Positions 1 to 8,650 of a stretch of 64,000 nt of DNA are shown piece by piece. Source of the stretch: Lwoffella lincolnii (lineage in GTDB: Bacteria; Pseudomonadota; Gammaproteobacteria; Pseudomonadales; Moraxellaceae). The notes below the pieces were generated by a model, which had not been told where the DNA came from, made no database searches, and saw only the letters and a program-made list of their open reading frames with translations. The first letter of the stretch is position 1; the number at the start of each line of letters is the position of its first letter. A program made the translations under genes and the position numbers. Where the stretch lies: assembly GCF_002014765.1 (NCBI RefSeq), contig NZ_MUYT01000009.1, forward strand, positions 1 to 64,000, read 5' to 3'.

Positions 1-64
1 TGATGAATGCAATTGCCATATGGTTTGGTGTAGGGTAACGGGGTGGGGGTACTGATGACAGACC

Positions 65-1105
65 TTATTGATGCAAACTGGGATCAAAGGGCTGTCCTGT
101 TTTAATGACAACATAGCAAATGGCAAGTAACTTACGCATCACTGCCACAATCACCTGTTTTTTACATTTACCATTCGCCAGCAGTCTTTGTACAAATGGC
201 TGAAAGGCTTTATAGCGACCAAAGCTAACCACCACCGCAGGCATATATAACACCTCACGAATGTCTGGTCTACCACCATGACCAATGGTGGTTTGTTTAT
301 TGATGCTACTGCCAGATTGATATGCCCTTGGCACAAGCCCCACAAAGCTGACCAAATGTTTAGATGACGCAAAGCGAGAACCATCACCAATCAATGCCAA
401 GAGAGGTGGTATTGATTTTTTGCCAATACCTGGAATGCTGTGCAGCAGTGTGGCACGAACTTTTAGGTTAACATCGCTGTTTATGGTTTGCCAAATCACA
501 CAATCCAACTTTTGAATGTGTGTTTGCCAATAGTTGATGGTACTTTGAATAAAGCTTAGGGTATGGTAATTGGCAGTTTCAAGACGAGTTAATTCATTGG
601 TCAGTTTGTGTTTGCTGTGGTGTCTTTGGCGTACAAGGCTAATCATCTTATCTTCAATGGGTGATGGTGGTTGCCAAAGTGGGGGATTTTCGTGGCGACC
701 ATAGCGGGCCAAAAGAGCAGCATCTTGTTTGTCTGTTTTATTACGAATGCCCAAACTTTTGGCGTAAGCACGGATAAAAGCAGGGTTGACGACGCTCACT
801 AAAAATCCAGCCTGATATGCCCAAAGTGCCAATGCCTGCCAATAGATGTTGGTGGATTCCATGATAAAATGAATATTGAGACATGTTATTTTGTGTTCAG
901 TTAGGTGGTTTGTTAGGTAATTTGATAGGTCTAAAAAACCATCATCGTGGTTGCAAAAACGGGCATAAAAAGTGCTGTTATTTTGTAAAAAGCTGATGTC
1001 AAATGAAGATTTGGCAATGTCTATGCCGATGATAAGCGAATAAAGAATAAGGGGTGAATTGTCTGTATTAAGATTGTTTTTATTAAAATCATTTTTGCTA
1101 AGCAT
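65..1105 (-). CDS. IS110-family DEDD transposase (recombinase)
   Basis: Serine-type/DEDD recombinase that moves an IS110 element. The N-terminal RuvC-like domain shows the expected acids: D29 in IGIDIAKSSFD, E83 in FIMESTN, and D125/D128 in NKTDKQDA. The C-terminal Transposase_20 region begins near residue 220 with a helix-hairpin-helix-like SIPGIGKKS and continues to a QSGSSIN segment that should hold the catalytic serine. At 346 residues it is full length and has no frameshift, so it could be active. IS110 enzymes are known to use an RNA from the element's own non-coding end as a bridge between target and donor DNA; here that region would be just upstream of the start. Start choice is uncertain because the first 20 residues are poorly conserved in the family. 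Confidence 0.93.
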   Translation of the reverse strand: MLSKNDFNKNNLNTDNSPLILYSLIIGIDIAKSSFDISFLQNNSTFYARFCNHDDGFLDLSNYLTNHLTEHKITCLNIHFIMESTNIYWQALALWAYQAGFLVSVVNPAFIRAYAKSLGIRNKTDKQDAALLARYGRHENPPLWQPPSPIEDKMISLVRQRHHSKHKLTNELTRLETANYHTLSFIQSTINYWQTHIQKLDCVIWQTINSDVNLKVRATLLHSIPGIGKKSIPPLLALIGDGSRFASSKHLVSFVGLVPRAYQSGSSINKQTTIGHGGRPDIREVLYMPAVVVSFGRYKAFQPFVQRLLANGKCKKQVIVAVMRKLLAICYVVIKTGQPFDPSLHQ

Positions 1106-1201
1106 GTAGATAAACCCAACTGCAGTAGGTAAATGTCTGACGACTCAACCTAGCTTACGGGTTTTACCCAAGATACCGACCGAGTTTAATATTAGACATT
1201 T
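1106..1201 (-). ncRNA. candidate IS110 bridge RNA region
   Basis: Directly upstream of the transposase start, read on the minus strand, an 8-bp perfect inverted repeat (AAATGTCT at 1131-1138 and AGACATTT at 1194-1201) encloses an inner ACTC/GAGT pair (1143-1146 and 1182-1185) and a central GGGT-TTT-ACCC hairpin (1159-1169). Position and nested-loop shape fit the bridge RNAs of IS110-group elements, which lie between the left end and the recombinase gene. This is inferred from folding by eye; no covariance model was run and the RNA ends are unknown. Confidence 0.4.
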
Positions 1202-1412
1202 CAATAATTTTGACACACTTAAGCGATAAATACAACTTAAGTATTTTTTATCATTTGGCGGTTATTTGCCATTAGACTGTGAATTAAGTTTATTGATGTG
1301 CTTAAAATAGGTTTAATTTTACAAAAGTTCATGGTAGGATAATCAGTTAAGAAGATTGTTTTGATATTGGTTTTTATATTCAATTGGTTTTTATATTCAT
1401 TGTTAAGGATTT

Positions 1413-1742
1413 ATGATGATGACATCAAATTTACCCAAAGAGCTTGAAAATTTTGACATTGAGCAACTGGCTGCCATCAGTAAAAATGCTCAAGCCCTTA
1501 TCCAAAAAAAGCAAAAACAAAAGCTGTATGACGCATATGAGCATTTTGAGCAAATTGCCAAAGAGATGGATTGCACTGTGCAGGACATTTTAGCCGCTGG
1601 CAGTGAGCTGGAATATGAGCGTAACATCAAATACCGCCATCCTGATGACCCAAACAAAAACTGGACAGGGCGTGGGCGTATGGCGAAATGGCTAAAAGAA
1701 GAGATTGAGGGTGGTAAAGCATTAGAAGATTTTGCGGTTTGA
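1413..1742 (+). CDS. H-NS family nucleoid-associated protein
   Basis: Small DNA-binding protein of the H-NS histone family, probably silencing AT-rich DNA. The first ~60 residues are predicted helical and charged (oligomerisation region). The C-terminal domain has the hallmark KYRHPDDPNKNWTGRGRMA core, whose GRGR loop inserts into the minor groove. Length (109 residues) is typical for the short betaproteobacterial/Moraxellaceae type. The start is one of three consecutive ATGs; AAGGA at 1405-1409 supports the first or second. It stands alone, downstream of the IS110 element and upstream of gspN, with no obvious operon partner. Confidence 0.9.
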   Translation: MMMTSNLPKELENFDIEQLAAISKNAQALIQKKQKQKLYDAYEHFEQIAKEMDCTVQDILAAGSELEYERNIKYRHPDDPNKNWTGRGRMAKWLKEEIEGGKALEDFAV

Positions 1743-1816
1743 TTGTTGCGGTTTTGGTTAATCGTTGATTGATGACTGATTGATGATAAGGTCGTGTTCA
1801 TTTGGTTGGATACGAC

Positions 1817-1862
1817 CTTTTTGCAGTTTATTATCAATACTTTTTGCAGTTTATTATCAATA
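1817..1862. repeat. 23-bp perfect tandem duplication
   Basis: Two identical 23-bp units (1817-1839 and 1840-1862, starting CTTTTTGCAG) lie between the H-NS gene and gspN. They are followed by further partial copies of the TCAATATTTGTT type up to about 1885. No gene is convincing here; the two short overlapping frames in this stretch are hydrophobic low-complexity translations of the repeat. Confidence 0.9.
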
Positions 1863-1951
1863 TTTGTTGTCAATATTTGTTATCATGGCGGTCATGTGTT
1901 TGGTCGCTATGTGTTGTTATTCATTGTGCTGTTATGTTGTGAGATCCCATC

Positions 1952-2935
1952 GTGTCGGTGTCGTCCTTGTTATCGTCTAAAAGCAAATCTAAAAGCAAGT
2001 TTAGAGCCAAAGCAAATGACTCAGCCAACAGTCAATCATTGACGGCACGCCCAAGCGTGTTGTGGTGGTTGATTGGTTTGGTGTTGTTGTGCTTATGTGT
2101 GCTGATGCAGATGCCAGCGTCTTGGGTGGTGCAGAAGTTTTTGGGTGATGATGACCATATCCAGTGGGTCTCTGGTAATTTGTGGCAAGGTTCGCTGTCT
2201 TGGCAGATGCCCATGCAGGGCAAGCCCCCCTTGGTGGGCAGTGTTGATTGGCAATGGCAACCCAGTCAGCTGTTGTTGGCTCGGTTGGGGGCAGATGTGC
2301 AAGTGGTCTCTGGTGGCACACGTTTGCAAGGCAAGGTGGCAAGGGGCATTGGCAAATGGCGAATGGTGGACATAAATGGTCGCATCGGGGCAGATACGCT
2401 ACAGACATTGGTTGCTTGGCAAGTGCCTAATGCTCCCATTGAAGTCAAGCAAGTCAGCTTGGTGTATGATAAACAGATGGGGTTTAATAAAGCTGATGGC
2501 ATGATGAGTTGGGTGGGCGGTGAGCTGAGTTATCCCAGTGGTGGGCGAGTGTTTGAGATGACGTTACCTGCCATGACTGCCCAGTTGACAAGTAAAAAAA
2601 CTAAGACAGATAATGTTGCCAACACAACTGCCACAAATGGCAAGCAACATGCCTTACATTTACAACTGCTTGATGAAGACAGCAAACGATTGGGGGCGTT
2701 GTTGGTGGATGCTGATGGTATGGTGGATGTCAGCTTGACCCAAAGATTGCTTGAGCATGTGCCTGATTATCAAGGGTCAGCTCCTAAAGACAGCGTGGTG
2801 GTGGCGGTCAGACAGCCGTTAATTTTGGGTGTGTTAAGCCATACGCACAACCCTGATGGCCACAACCTTGATGCCCATAGCCCTGATACGCACAACTTTG
2901 ATGCGCCACCAGTAGAACAAGGTGAGGGCTTGTGA
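1952..2935 (+). CDS. gspN: type II secretion system protein N
   Basis: Inner-membrane accessory component of the type II secretion system. After a basic, serine/lysine-rich N-terminus there is one membrane segment (about residues 38-60, WWLIGLVLLCLCVLMQ), then a periplasmic domain with the GspN-like pattern VSGNLWQGSLSW and later LQTLVAWQVPNAPI. The tail (from about residue 299) consists of four degenerate pentapeptides HNPDG/HNLDA/HSPDT/HNFDA and looks disordered. GTG at 1952 is chosen because no in-frame ATG precedes the membrane segment; GTG at 1958 is also possible. The stop overlaps the start of gspC, showing translational coupling. Confidence 0.82.
   Translation: MSVSSLLSSKSKSKSKFRAKANDSANSQSLTARPSVLWWLIGLVLLCLCVLMQMPASWVVQKFLGDDDHIQWVSGNLWQGSLSWQMPMQGKPPLVGSVDWQWQPSQLLLARLGADVQVVSGGTRLQGKVARGIGKWRMVDINGRIGADTLQTLVAWQVPNAPIEVKQVSLVYDKQMGFNKADGMMSWVGGELSYPSGGRVFEMTLPAMTAQLTSKKTKTDNVANTTATNGKQHALHLQLLDEDSKRLGALLVDADGMVDVSLTQRLLEHVPDYQGSAPKDSVVVAVRQPLILGVLSHTHNPDGHNLDAHSPDTHNFDAPPVEQGEGL
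2846..2905 (+). repeat. 15-bp coding repeat in the gspN tail
   Basis: Four degenerate 15-bp units, each encoding an H-N/S-x-D-x pentapeptide, sit near the end of gspN. The unit length is a multiple of three, so copy-number change would keep the frame. Confidence 0.85.
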
Positions 2936-3909
2936 TGGGCATGCTAGATAAGCTAGGCAGCAAGATAAAGGACAACTCATTTATCCCCACCAACCGACAG
3001 GCAGGCACGCTTGAGCGGGTATTTGAGCATGTGGTGGCGTGGCTCAATCGTCTGTCGCCGTTGGCGTTATTGTTGTCGCTGTTGTGGCTTTGTTGGGTAT
3101 TGGCTCAACTGCTGTGGTTGTTATTATCACCCCCCACTGCTCCCAGACTGCCTGTCGTGGCATTACAACCGACTGCCATACAGACTGTGCCACAAGATAC
3201 GTATATGGTGTTTGCCAATCCGATACCGCAAGTGCCTGTTAATCAGCCACCCCCAGATATTAAAGTTCAAGGGGTGATGGTGGCAACGCCTGCCCATCTT
3301 TCTTCGGCAATTTTGTTGATGAATGGTGTCAGTCAAGGTTATGGTATCAATGACCCATTGGCAAATAGTGGTTATACTTTGGCGGCGGTATTTTGGGATA
3401 AGGTTATGATTGCTGATGCCAATGGGCAGACCGTGGATATTCCCTTGCGTGAGCCGATGCAACTTGACCAACCCAATGCCTTTGCCAATCCTGCCACAGG
3501 CATGATGCCACAAACCCTGGCAACTTTGCCTACTGATGTTGATGGTTTTGATGTTGATGGTTTTGGTGATGTTGGTGGCTTTAATGGTGGTGAACATCAT
3601 GATTTTGGTGGTGTAAATGCCTTTGAGCAAGCTGCTGATGAGTTGCGTCATAATCCTGCTGGATATTTAAGCCGTATGGGGGTGATGGCGGTGGGTGATG
3701 GCTATCAAGTGACTGATGCGATGCCCAGTGATATTAAAAATCGCCTAGGTCTGGAGGCAGGAGATAGGGTCATCTCAGTCAATGGTCAGAGTGTGGGTAG
3801 CAACCCCATGCAAGATGCTGATGTGATTCAGCAAGTGCAACAATCAGGCACAGCCAGTATTCAAGTACAACGAGGTGAGCAGGTCATCACCATTCGCCAG
3901 CAATTTTAG
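2932..3909 (+). CDS. gspC: type II secretion system protein C
   Basis: Inner-membrane coupling protein that contacts the GspD secretin in the periplasm. A cytoplasmic N-terminus is followed by a membrane helix (about residues 43-65, LALLLSLLWLCWVLAQLLWLLL), a homology region (VQGVMVATPAHLSSAILLMNG, about residues 112-132) and a C-terminal PDZ-like domain (from about 240, GLEAGDRVISVNGQSV). A low-complexity DVDGF/GGF stretch separates the last two. Start is GTG 2932 or ATG 2935, overlapping the gspN stop. gspD follows after about 85 bp, so N-C-D form one unit; GspE-M are not in this window. Confidence 0.9.
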   Translation: MMGMLDKLGSKIKDNSFIPTNRQAGTLERVFEHVVAWLNRLSPLALLLSLLWLCWVLAQLLWLLLSPPTAPRLPVVALQPTAIQTVPQDTYMVFANPIPQVPVNQPPPDIKVQGVMVATPAHLSSAILLMNGVSQGYGINDPLANSGYTLAAVFWDKVMIADANGQTVDIPLREPMQLDQPNAFANPATGMMPQTLATLPTDVDGFDVDGFGDVGGFNGGEHHDFGGVNAFEQAADELRHNPAGYLSRMGVMAVGDGYQVTDAMPSDIKNRLGLEAGDRVISVNGQSVGSNPMQDADVIQQVQQSGTASIQVQRGEQVITIRQQF

Positions 3910-3994
3910 TTGGTTTTTATCGGTTTGGTCATCAAGGTTTAATCATCATATTCAATGATTGTGTTTGATGAGTTTGTCTTCAAGGGAAGTTTAT

Positions 3995-6277
3995 ATGTGT
4001 TTGTTAAAAGCCATTCATCATAAAATGAGAAACAAGATGAGGGTGGGTGCGTTGGTATTGCCATTGACGGTGGCGGTGATGTCAGCGATGATGCCACACA
4101 CGGCATTGGCTGAAACTTGGAAAGTCAATCTACAAGAAGCGGACATCAAAGGCTTTATTAATGAAGTGGCGACCATCACAGGCAAGAACTTTGTCCCAGA
4201 CCCACGCATCAATGGTAACATTACCGTCATCTCTCAGCGTGCCATGACTGAAGCTGAAGTGTATGATTTATTTTTGAGCGTGATGCGAGTCAATGGCATC
4301 ACTGCCATTGAACGCAATGGCTTGGTTGAGCTTTTACCAGATAACGTTGCCAAACAGTCAGGCGTGGCGGTGGACATTGATGGCACTGCCCGTGGTGAGC
4401 AGATGGTGACCCGTGTCATTTATCTGTCCAGCTCACGAGCCGACGAAGTGTTGTCAGTCATTCGCCCCATCATGCCCCAGTCTGCCCACGCAGCAGCGGT
4501 TGGTAGTGTCAATGCCTTGGTGTTGTCTGATAGGGCAGATAGCCTAAACCAGTTAACAGCACTCATTCGTGATTTGGACAGCAATGTGAGTAACAGCGTG
4601 AGCGTCATTCCCCTACAACACACCGATGCTCAACGGATGCTGGAGCTGTTATCTGGGGTTACCGAGCAAGCAAGCCAAGGGCAAGACTCATTAGGCAGTC
4701 GCTTAACACTCACAGCTGACCCTGCTTCAGACCGCTTAATTGTCATGGGCAATCCTGAGCAGATTGCCAAAATTCAAGCCCTTGTGAATCGTCTTGATAC
4801 TGTGCCAACACGACGATTAAGCGGTGTGCGTACTTTTCGGCTTAACTATGCTGACGCATTACAGACCGCAGAGATATTGCGAGCCTTGTTAGGTGGGCAG
4901 TCCATCAACAGTGCTGAGACGCAGTCAACCTTATCCACCGCTTCTTTATCCAATGGCAGTAGTGCCATGAACAACAGTGGCAATGCCTCTACTGGCTCTA
5001 ATGGAGGTTCAAGCACAAATGCCATCAGTGGCGGTGGTGAACAAAATAACGGCAGACGTTACAGCATCATCGCCAATGAAACTCAAAACGCCATCATCGT
5101 CAATGCCCCTAATGAGCTGATGATGGAGATAGAAGACACCATCATGCAGATGGATATCAAAGAGCCACAGGTACTAATCCAAGCTGCCATCATTGAGATA
5201 TCAGGCGATGATGCTCGTCAGTTGGGTGTACAATGGGCATTGGGCAGTGCCAATTCAGGCTATGGCGTGGTCAACTTTGATAATGCTGGCGTGAGTGCCA
5301 CGACACTGGCAACAGCAGCATTGAGTAAAAGTGCCACCGCCGTCAGTGGGGCGGCCAGTGCCATTGCTGGGGCGTTATTGGGTTTTGGCAATAGTCGTCA
5401 ACGCCATGGCTCAACAGAGTTTTATGGGGCGATATTACAAGCCCTTGACCGCACGACCAGTGCCAATCTGCTGTCTACGCCTTCCATCATGACCTTAAAT
5501 AATAAAGAGGCCAAAATTTTAGTGGGGCAAAATGTGCCATTTGTTACAGGCTCTTACAATACCAACAGCAATAACAGCAATCCATTTCAAACCGTCAGCA
5601 GACAAGATGTGGGCATTCAGCTTAACGTCAAACCACGAGTGGGGCGAGATGGTACAGTACGCCTAGAAGTGTCCCAAGAAGTGTCAGCGGTTGTGCCAGG
5701 CAGTACCAACAACATCAATGGCTTGGTAACCAATAAAAGCTTTATTGACACCACCATCATGGCAAAAGATGGGCAAACGGTGGCATTGGGAGGCTTGATG
5801 CGTGATAACACCACCAACAGTGCTCAAAAAGTACCTGGATTGGGTGATATTCCGATGCTGGGGCGATTATTTCGCTCTGATGGCAAATCCAATCAAAAAA
5901 GCAATCTCATCATTTTTTTGCAGCCAACGGTGTTGTATGACAGTGCGGCGGTGGCGAGTATGACCGAAAAACGCAACAATCAGCTCATCAGCATGCAGTT
6001 GGTGATTGACAGCAATGGCACAATTAAAAAAATTCCTTTAAAGCAACCTGTCAGTCAATATCCACAAGTGCCTGTGTCCGTACCCATGCCCATCACTGTT
6101 CCTGATAAATCGGTGTTAAACAGTCTGACACATGATGACTTAATTCATGATGACTTAATTCATGATGACTTGATTGATGATAACTTGATTGATGTTACCC
6201 CCAATCAGCCAATGGCCATCACGCATCAGCAACCCATCACAGCACCAAAAACCATACAATCTGTTCAATCTGATTAA
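3995..6277 (+). CDS. gspD: type II secretion system secretin GspD
   Basis: Outer-membrane secretin that forms the exit channel for folded exoproteins. A signal peptide ends at about residue 39 (MMPHTALA before ETWKV). N0-N3 domains follow (DIKGFINEVATITGKNFVPD; repeated IPLQHTDAQ-type ring folds), then a Ser/Asn/Gly-rich linker, and the secretin core (VLIQAAIIEISGD; LGGLMRD; VPGLGDIPMLGRLFRS). ATG 3995 is preferred because AGGGA lies about 9 nt upstream and it gives a clean signal peptide; an in-frame TTG at 3959 would add residues before it. The C-terminal tail carries a repeated HDDLI pentapeptide, unusual for the family and near where pilotin-binding S-domains lie in other secretins. Confidence 0.95.
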   Translation: MCLLKAIHHKMRNKMRVGALVLPLTVAVMSAMMPHTALAETWKVNLQEADIKGFINEVATITGKNFVPDPRINGNITVISQRAMTEAEVYDLFLSVMRVNGITAIERNGLVELLPDNVAKQSGVAVDIDGTARGEQMVTRVIYLSSSRADEVLSVIRPIMPQSAHAAAVGSVNALVLSDRADSLNQLTALIRDLDSNVSNSVSVIPLQHTDAQRMLELLSGVTEQASQGQDSLGSRLTLTADPASDRLIVMGNPEQIAKIQALVNRLDTVPTRRLSGVRTFRLNYADALQTAEILRALLGGQSINSAETQSTLSTASLSNGSSAMNNSGNASTGSNGGSSTNAISGGGEQNNGRRYSIIANETQNAIIVNAPNELMMEIEDTIMQMDIKEPQVLIQAAIIEISGDDARQLGVQWALGSANSGYGVVNFDNAGVSATTLATAALSKSATAVSGAASAIAGALLGFGNSRQRHGSTEFYGAILQALDRTTSANLLSTPSIMTLNNKEAKILVGQNVPFVTGSYNTNSNNSNPFQTVSRQDVGIQLNVKPRVGRDGTVRLEVSQEVSAVVPGSTNNINGLVTNKSFIDTTIMAKDGQTVALGGLMRDNTTNSAQKVPGLGDIPMLGRLFRSDGKSNQKSNLIIFLQPTVLYDSAAVASMTEKRNNQLISMQLVIDSNGTIKKIPLKQPVSQYPQVPVSVPMPITVPDKSVLNSLTHDDLIHDDLIHDDLIDDNLIDVTPNQPMAITHQQPITAPKTIQSVQSD
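6131..6190 (+). repeat. 15-bp tandem repeat in the gspD tail
   Basis: Four units of CATGATGACTTAATT or close variants, encoding HDDLI-HDDLI-HDDLI-DDNLI. The first two are identical at DNA level, the next two diverge slightly, indicating recent slippage at the 5-prime side. Confidence 0.9.
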
Positions 6278-6355
6278 ATCAAATGGCATAAATCAAATGG
6301 CATAAAGGCAGATAATTCATTGGTAAATAATTGGCAAATAATTGGCAGACATACC

Positions 6356-6520
6356 ATGGCAAAACACGCACCCAATCAACCCAACGGCATGTTAAAACAG
6401 CACCAAAAAACGATGTGGCTTAAGCTTGGTAAGCTTAGCTTGGTGGCGGTGGGATTAATGTTTATCCCACGCTCCAGCAGTCGTAAGGCAGATTATGACA
6501 AGAAAACAGCCACAAGGTAA
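6356..6520 (+). CDS. possible small membrane protein, doubtful
   Basis: A 54-codon frame beginning ATGGCAAAACACGC with one hydrophobic segment (KLSLVAVGLMFIP) and a basic C-terminus. No family is recognised and no strong ribosome-binding site is seen. It fills the 417-bp gap between gspD and tatD, which otherwise holds two short duplications (AAATCAAATGGCAT twice near 6277-6304, and AATAATTGGC repeats near 6325-6345). It may be chance. Confidence 0.22.
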   Translation: MAKHAPNQPNGMLKQHQKTMWLKLGKLSLVAVGLMFIPRSSSRKADYDKKTATR

Positions 6521-6694
6521 ACAGCCACAAAACAGGTTGGGCAGGTTGGCAACATCGTCAAGGCGATGGCAATAACAATGACTGTAAAGTGGGCTGAGCA
6601 GGTCAAAATAGCCAGCCCCTATCAGCACATCTTAATCTTAGCTTATTTTAATTCAGTTTATTTTAACGCACGGTTTATCACATCCATATCATCT

Positions 6695-7660
6695 ATGCCA
6701 TCAACATCTTCAACATCTTATCCACTTTTACCTTATCAACATGCACACGCTTTGATAGACACACACACGCATTTTGATGTCAGCATTTTTGATGCTGACC
6801 GTGAGCAACAAGTGTTAAATGCAATGCAGGCAGGGGTGCGTCATTTGGTGTTGGTCGGTTATGTTGCCAAATACTTTGAGCGTATGCGTGATGTTCAACA
6901 ACAAATCAACCAGCAGGTTGCAAGGCAAGTGGATAAGCAGTCAGCCACGCAAGCAGAACACAACTTGCAAGCACATGTGGCATATGGCTTGCACCCATTT
7001 TATATTCGCAGTCATGACGATGCTGATTTGGACATTTTGGCAAATGAATTGCAACATCATGATTGCCTTGCCTTGGGTGAGATAGGCCTAGATACCTTTA
7101 GTAAAACCATGAAACAACCTGAACATTATCAGCGTCAGGTGCGTTTTTTTCAGGCACAGTTACAACTGGCACAGAAACATCAACTGCCCATCATGCTACA
7201 CATTCGTAAAGCCCATGCTGACGCACTAAAAATCTTAAAACAGTTCCGTCATCAACAGCGTGGCAATGGGGGGATTGCCCACAGTTTTAGCGGAGCACAG
7301 CAAGAAGCAAAGGCGTTTGTCAAACTTGGCTTTAAACTGGGTATCACAGGGCAAGTCAGTAATCCCAATGCCAAAAAATTGCACCGCGCGATTAAGGCAG
7401 CGGTGGATTATGCTGGCTTAGAGTGTTTGGTGATAGAGACCGATTGCCCTGACATGACCCCATTGCCATGTCAACGTCGCCATCATCATCACCATGATGT
7501 GAATAAGCCCAATGATGTGAATAAGCAACCAGACAGAAATGTCCCTGCCAATTTGCCTTATGTGTTGTTGGCATTGTCTGAGCTGTTGTCTGTGCCAGTG
7601 CAACTGTTGGCAGAACGGCTTTGGCAAAACAGCGTGAATGCTTTAAACTTACCTCTTTAA
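6695..7660 (+). CDS. TatD-family metal-dependent hydrolase (DNase)
   Basis: TIM-barrel metallohydrolase, probably a 3-prime to 5-prime DNase or related phosphoesterase. Metal-binding motifs occur in family order: LIDTHTHFD near the N-terminus, ALGEIGLD, MLHIRKAH, GIAHSFSG and ETDCPDMTPL. The protein is longer than the usual 260 residues because of a glutamine-rich insertion (about 65-85) and a His/Asn/Lys-rich insertion (HHHHHDVNKPND) close to the last metal motif. The upstream in-frame extension to 6566 is not conserved-looking, so ATG 6695 is preferred although its ribosome-binding site is weak. Which TatD paralogue (TatD, YcfH, YjjV) it is cannot be decided. Confidence 0.85.
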   Translation: MPSTSSTSYPLLPYQHAHALIDTHTHFDVSIFDADREQQVLNAMQAGVRHLVLVGYVAKYFERMRDVQQQINQQVARQVDKQSATQAEHNLQAHVAYGLHPFYIRSHDDADLDILANELQHHDCLALGEIGLDTFSKTMKQPEHYQRQVRFFQAQLQLAQKHQLPIMLHIRKAHADALKILKQFRHQQRGNGGIAHSFSGAQQEAKAFVKLGFKLGITGQVSNPNAKKLHRAIKAAVDYAGLECLVIETDCPDMTPLPCQRRHHHHHDVNKPNDVNKQPDRNVPANLPYVLLALSELLSVPVQLLAERLWQNSVNALNLPL

Positions 7661-7706
7661 ACTTACCCCTTTCATCTTAATGACATAACCAACCATATGA
7701 CTTATC

Positions 7707-8528
7707 ATGCCCATGACTTCTTTTAACCCTGTTACCAATGACCATCAGATTGATGCCCAATATGACCGCCGTTTTGGTGGCACAAAGACCTTATACGGTC
7801 ATGACGCAATGCAACGCTTTGGCAATGCCCATGTGTATGTGATTGGTATTGGTGGTGTGGGCAGTTGGGCGGCTGAAGCACTGGCAAGAACGGCAGTCGG
7901 TGAGCTGACGTTGATTGACATGGACGTGTTGGTGGCATCAAACATCAATCGCCAACTGCCTGCACTAGACAGCAGTTTGGGGCAAAGTAAAATCGAAGCA
8001 ATGGCATTACGTTTGCATCAAATTAACCCACGGTTAACGCTGAACTTATGCGATGAGTTTGTTACCCAAGACAATGTCAATCAACTGTTGCCCAGCCGTC
8101 AAGACAAAGACAAGGCACATCAAAAGGGGCGTGGTATGGTGATATTAGACTGTACCGATGACATGAGTGCTAAGGTGCATATTGCGTTGCATTGTCGGTT
8201 TAATAAATTAAAGCTGGTGTGTGCTGGTGGAGCAGGGAGCAAAACAGACCCCACTCGCATCGGCATTAGTGACTTAAAAGACACCACCCAAGACCCATTG
8301 TTGGCAAGATTACGCAACAAATTGCGTCAAGAACATGGCATCAACCGTGAATTAAAAACTAAGTTTGGCATTCGCTGTGTGTATTCTGACCAACCGCCAG
8401 AGCATAGCAAGGTGGGCAGTCAAGCTCACGGCTTGCAATGTGGCGGTTATGGCTCAGCGGTGGTGATGACCGCCAGCATGGGCATGGTGATGGCAAGTGA
8501 AGCATTACATTTGTTGGCAATACCATAA
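7707..8528 (+). CDS. tcdA: tRNA threonylcarbamoyladenosine dehydratase
   Basis: E1-like ATP-dependent enzyme that cyclises t6A37 to ct6A in tRNAs decoding ANN codons. RFGGTKTLYG at the N-terminus and the nucleotide-binding GIGGVGSWAAEALARTAVGE followed by LIDMDVLVASNINRQ are diagnostic of the YgdL/CsdL group. DCTDDMSAKV carries the conserved acidic residue near Mg-ATP. At 273 residues the length is typical. It follows the TatD gene by 46 bp in the same direction and may be co-transcribed. Confidence 0.93.
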   Translation: MPMTSFNPVTNDHQIDAQYDRRFGGTKTLYGHDAMQRFGNAHVYVIGIGGVGSWAAEALARTAVGELTLIDMDVLVASNINRQLPALDSSLGQSKIEAMALRLHQINPRLTLNLCDEFVTQDNVNQLLPSRQDKDKAHQKGRGMVILDCTDDMSAKVHIALHCRFNKLKLVCAGGAGSKTDPTRIGISDLKDTTQDPLLARLRNKLRQEHGINRELKTKFGIRCVYSDQPPEHSKVGSQAHGLQCGGYGSAVVMTASMGMVMASEALHLLAIP

Positions 8529-8650
8529 AAAACATTGGCAACCAAACTTGTCAAACCGATGAACATGTCATCAGTTGGGATTATTGGTGGTTATGCCATT
8601 GATGAATGACGATGTTCATCGTTCATCGGTGATGTGATTGGCAACATTAA

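Larger units (their letters stand above)
1..1201 (-). mobile_element. IS110-family insertion sequence, cut by window edge
   Basis: A DEDD transposase gene occupies most of this interval and is read leftwards. The non-coding stretch upstream of its start (1106-1201) carries nested inverted repeats, as expected for the left end of IS110-group elements. The other end lies at or before base 1 and may be missing. IS110 elements generally lack clear terminal inverted repeats and target duplications, so the outer limits given here are approximate. No cargo gene is seen. Confidence 0.6.

Noticed and set aside
1780..2042. Two overlapping plus-strand frames before gspN
   Set aside because: Translations of the 23-bp repeat and flanking AT-rich DNA; no ribosome-binding site, Cys-rich chance peptides, and one overlaps gspN.
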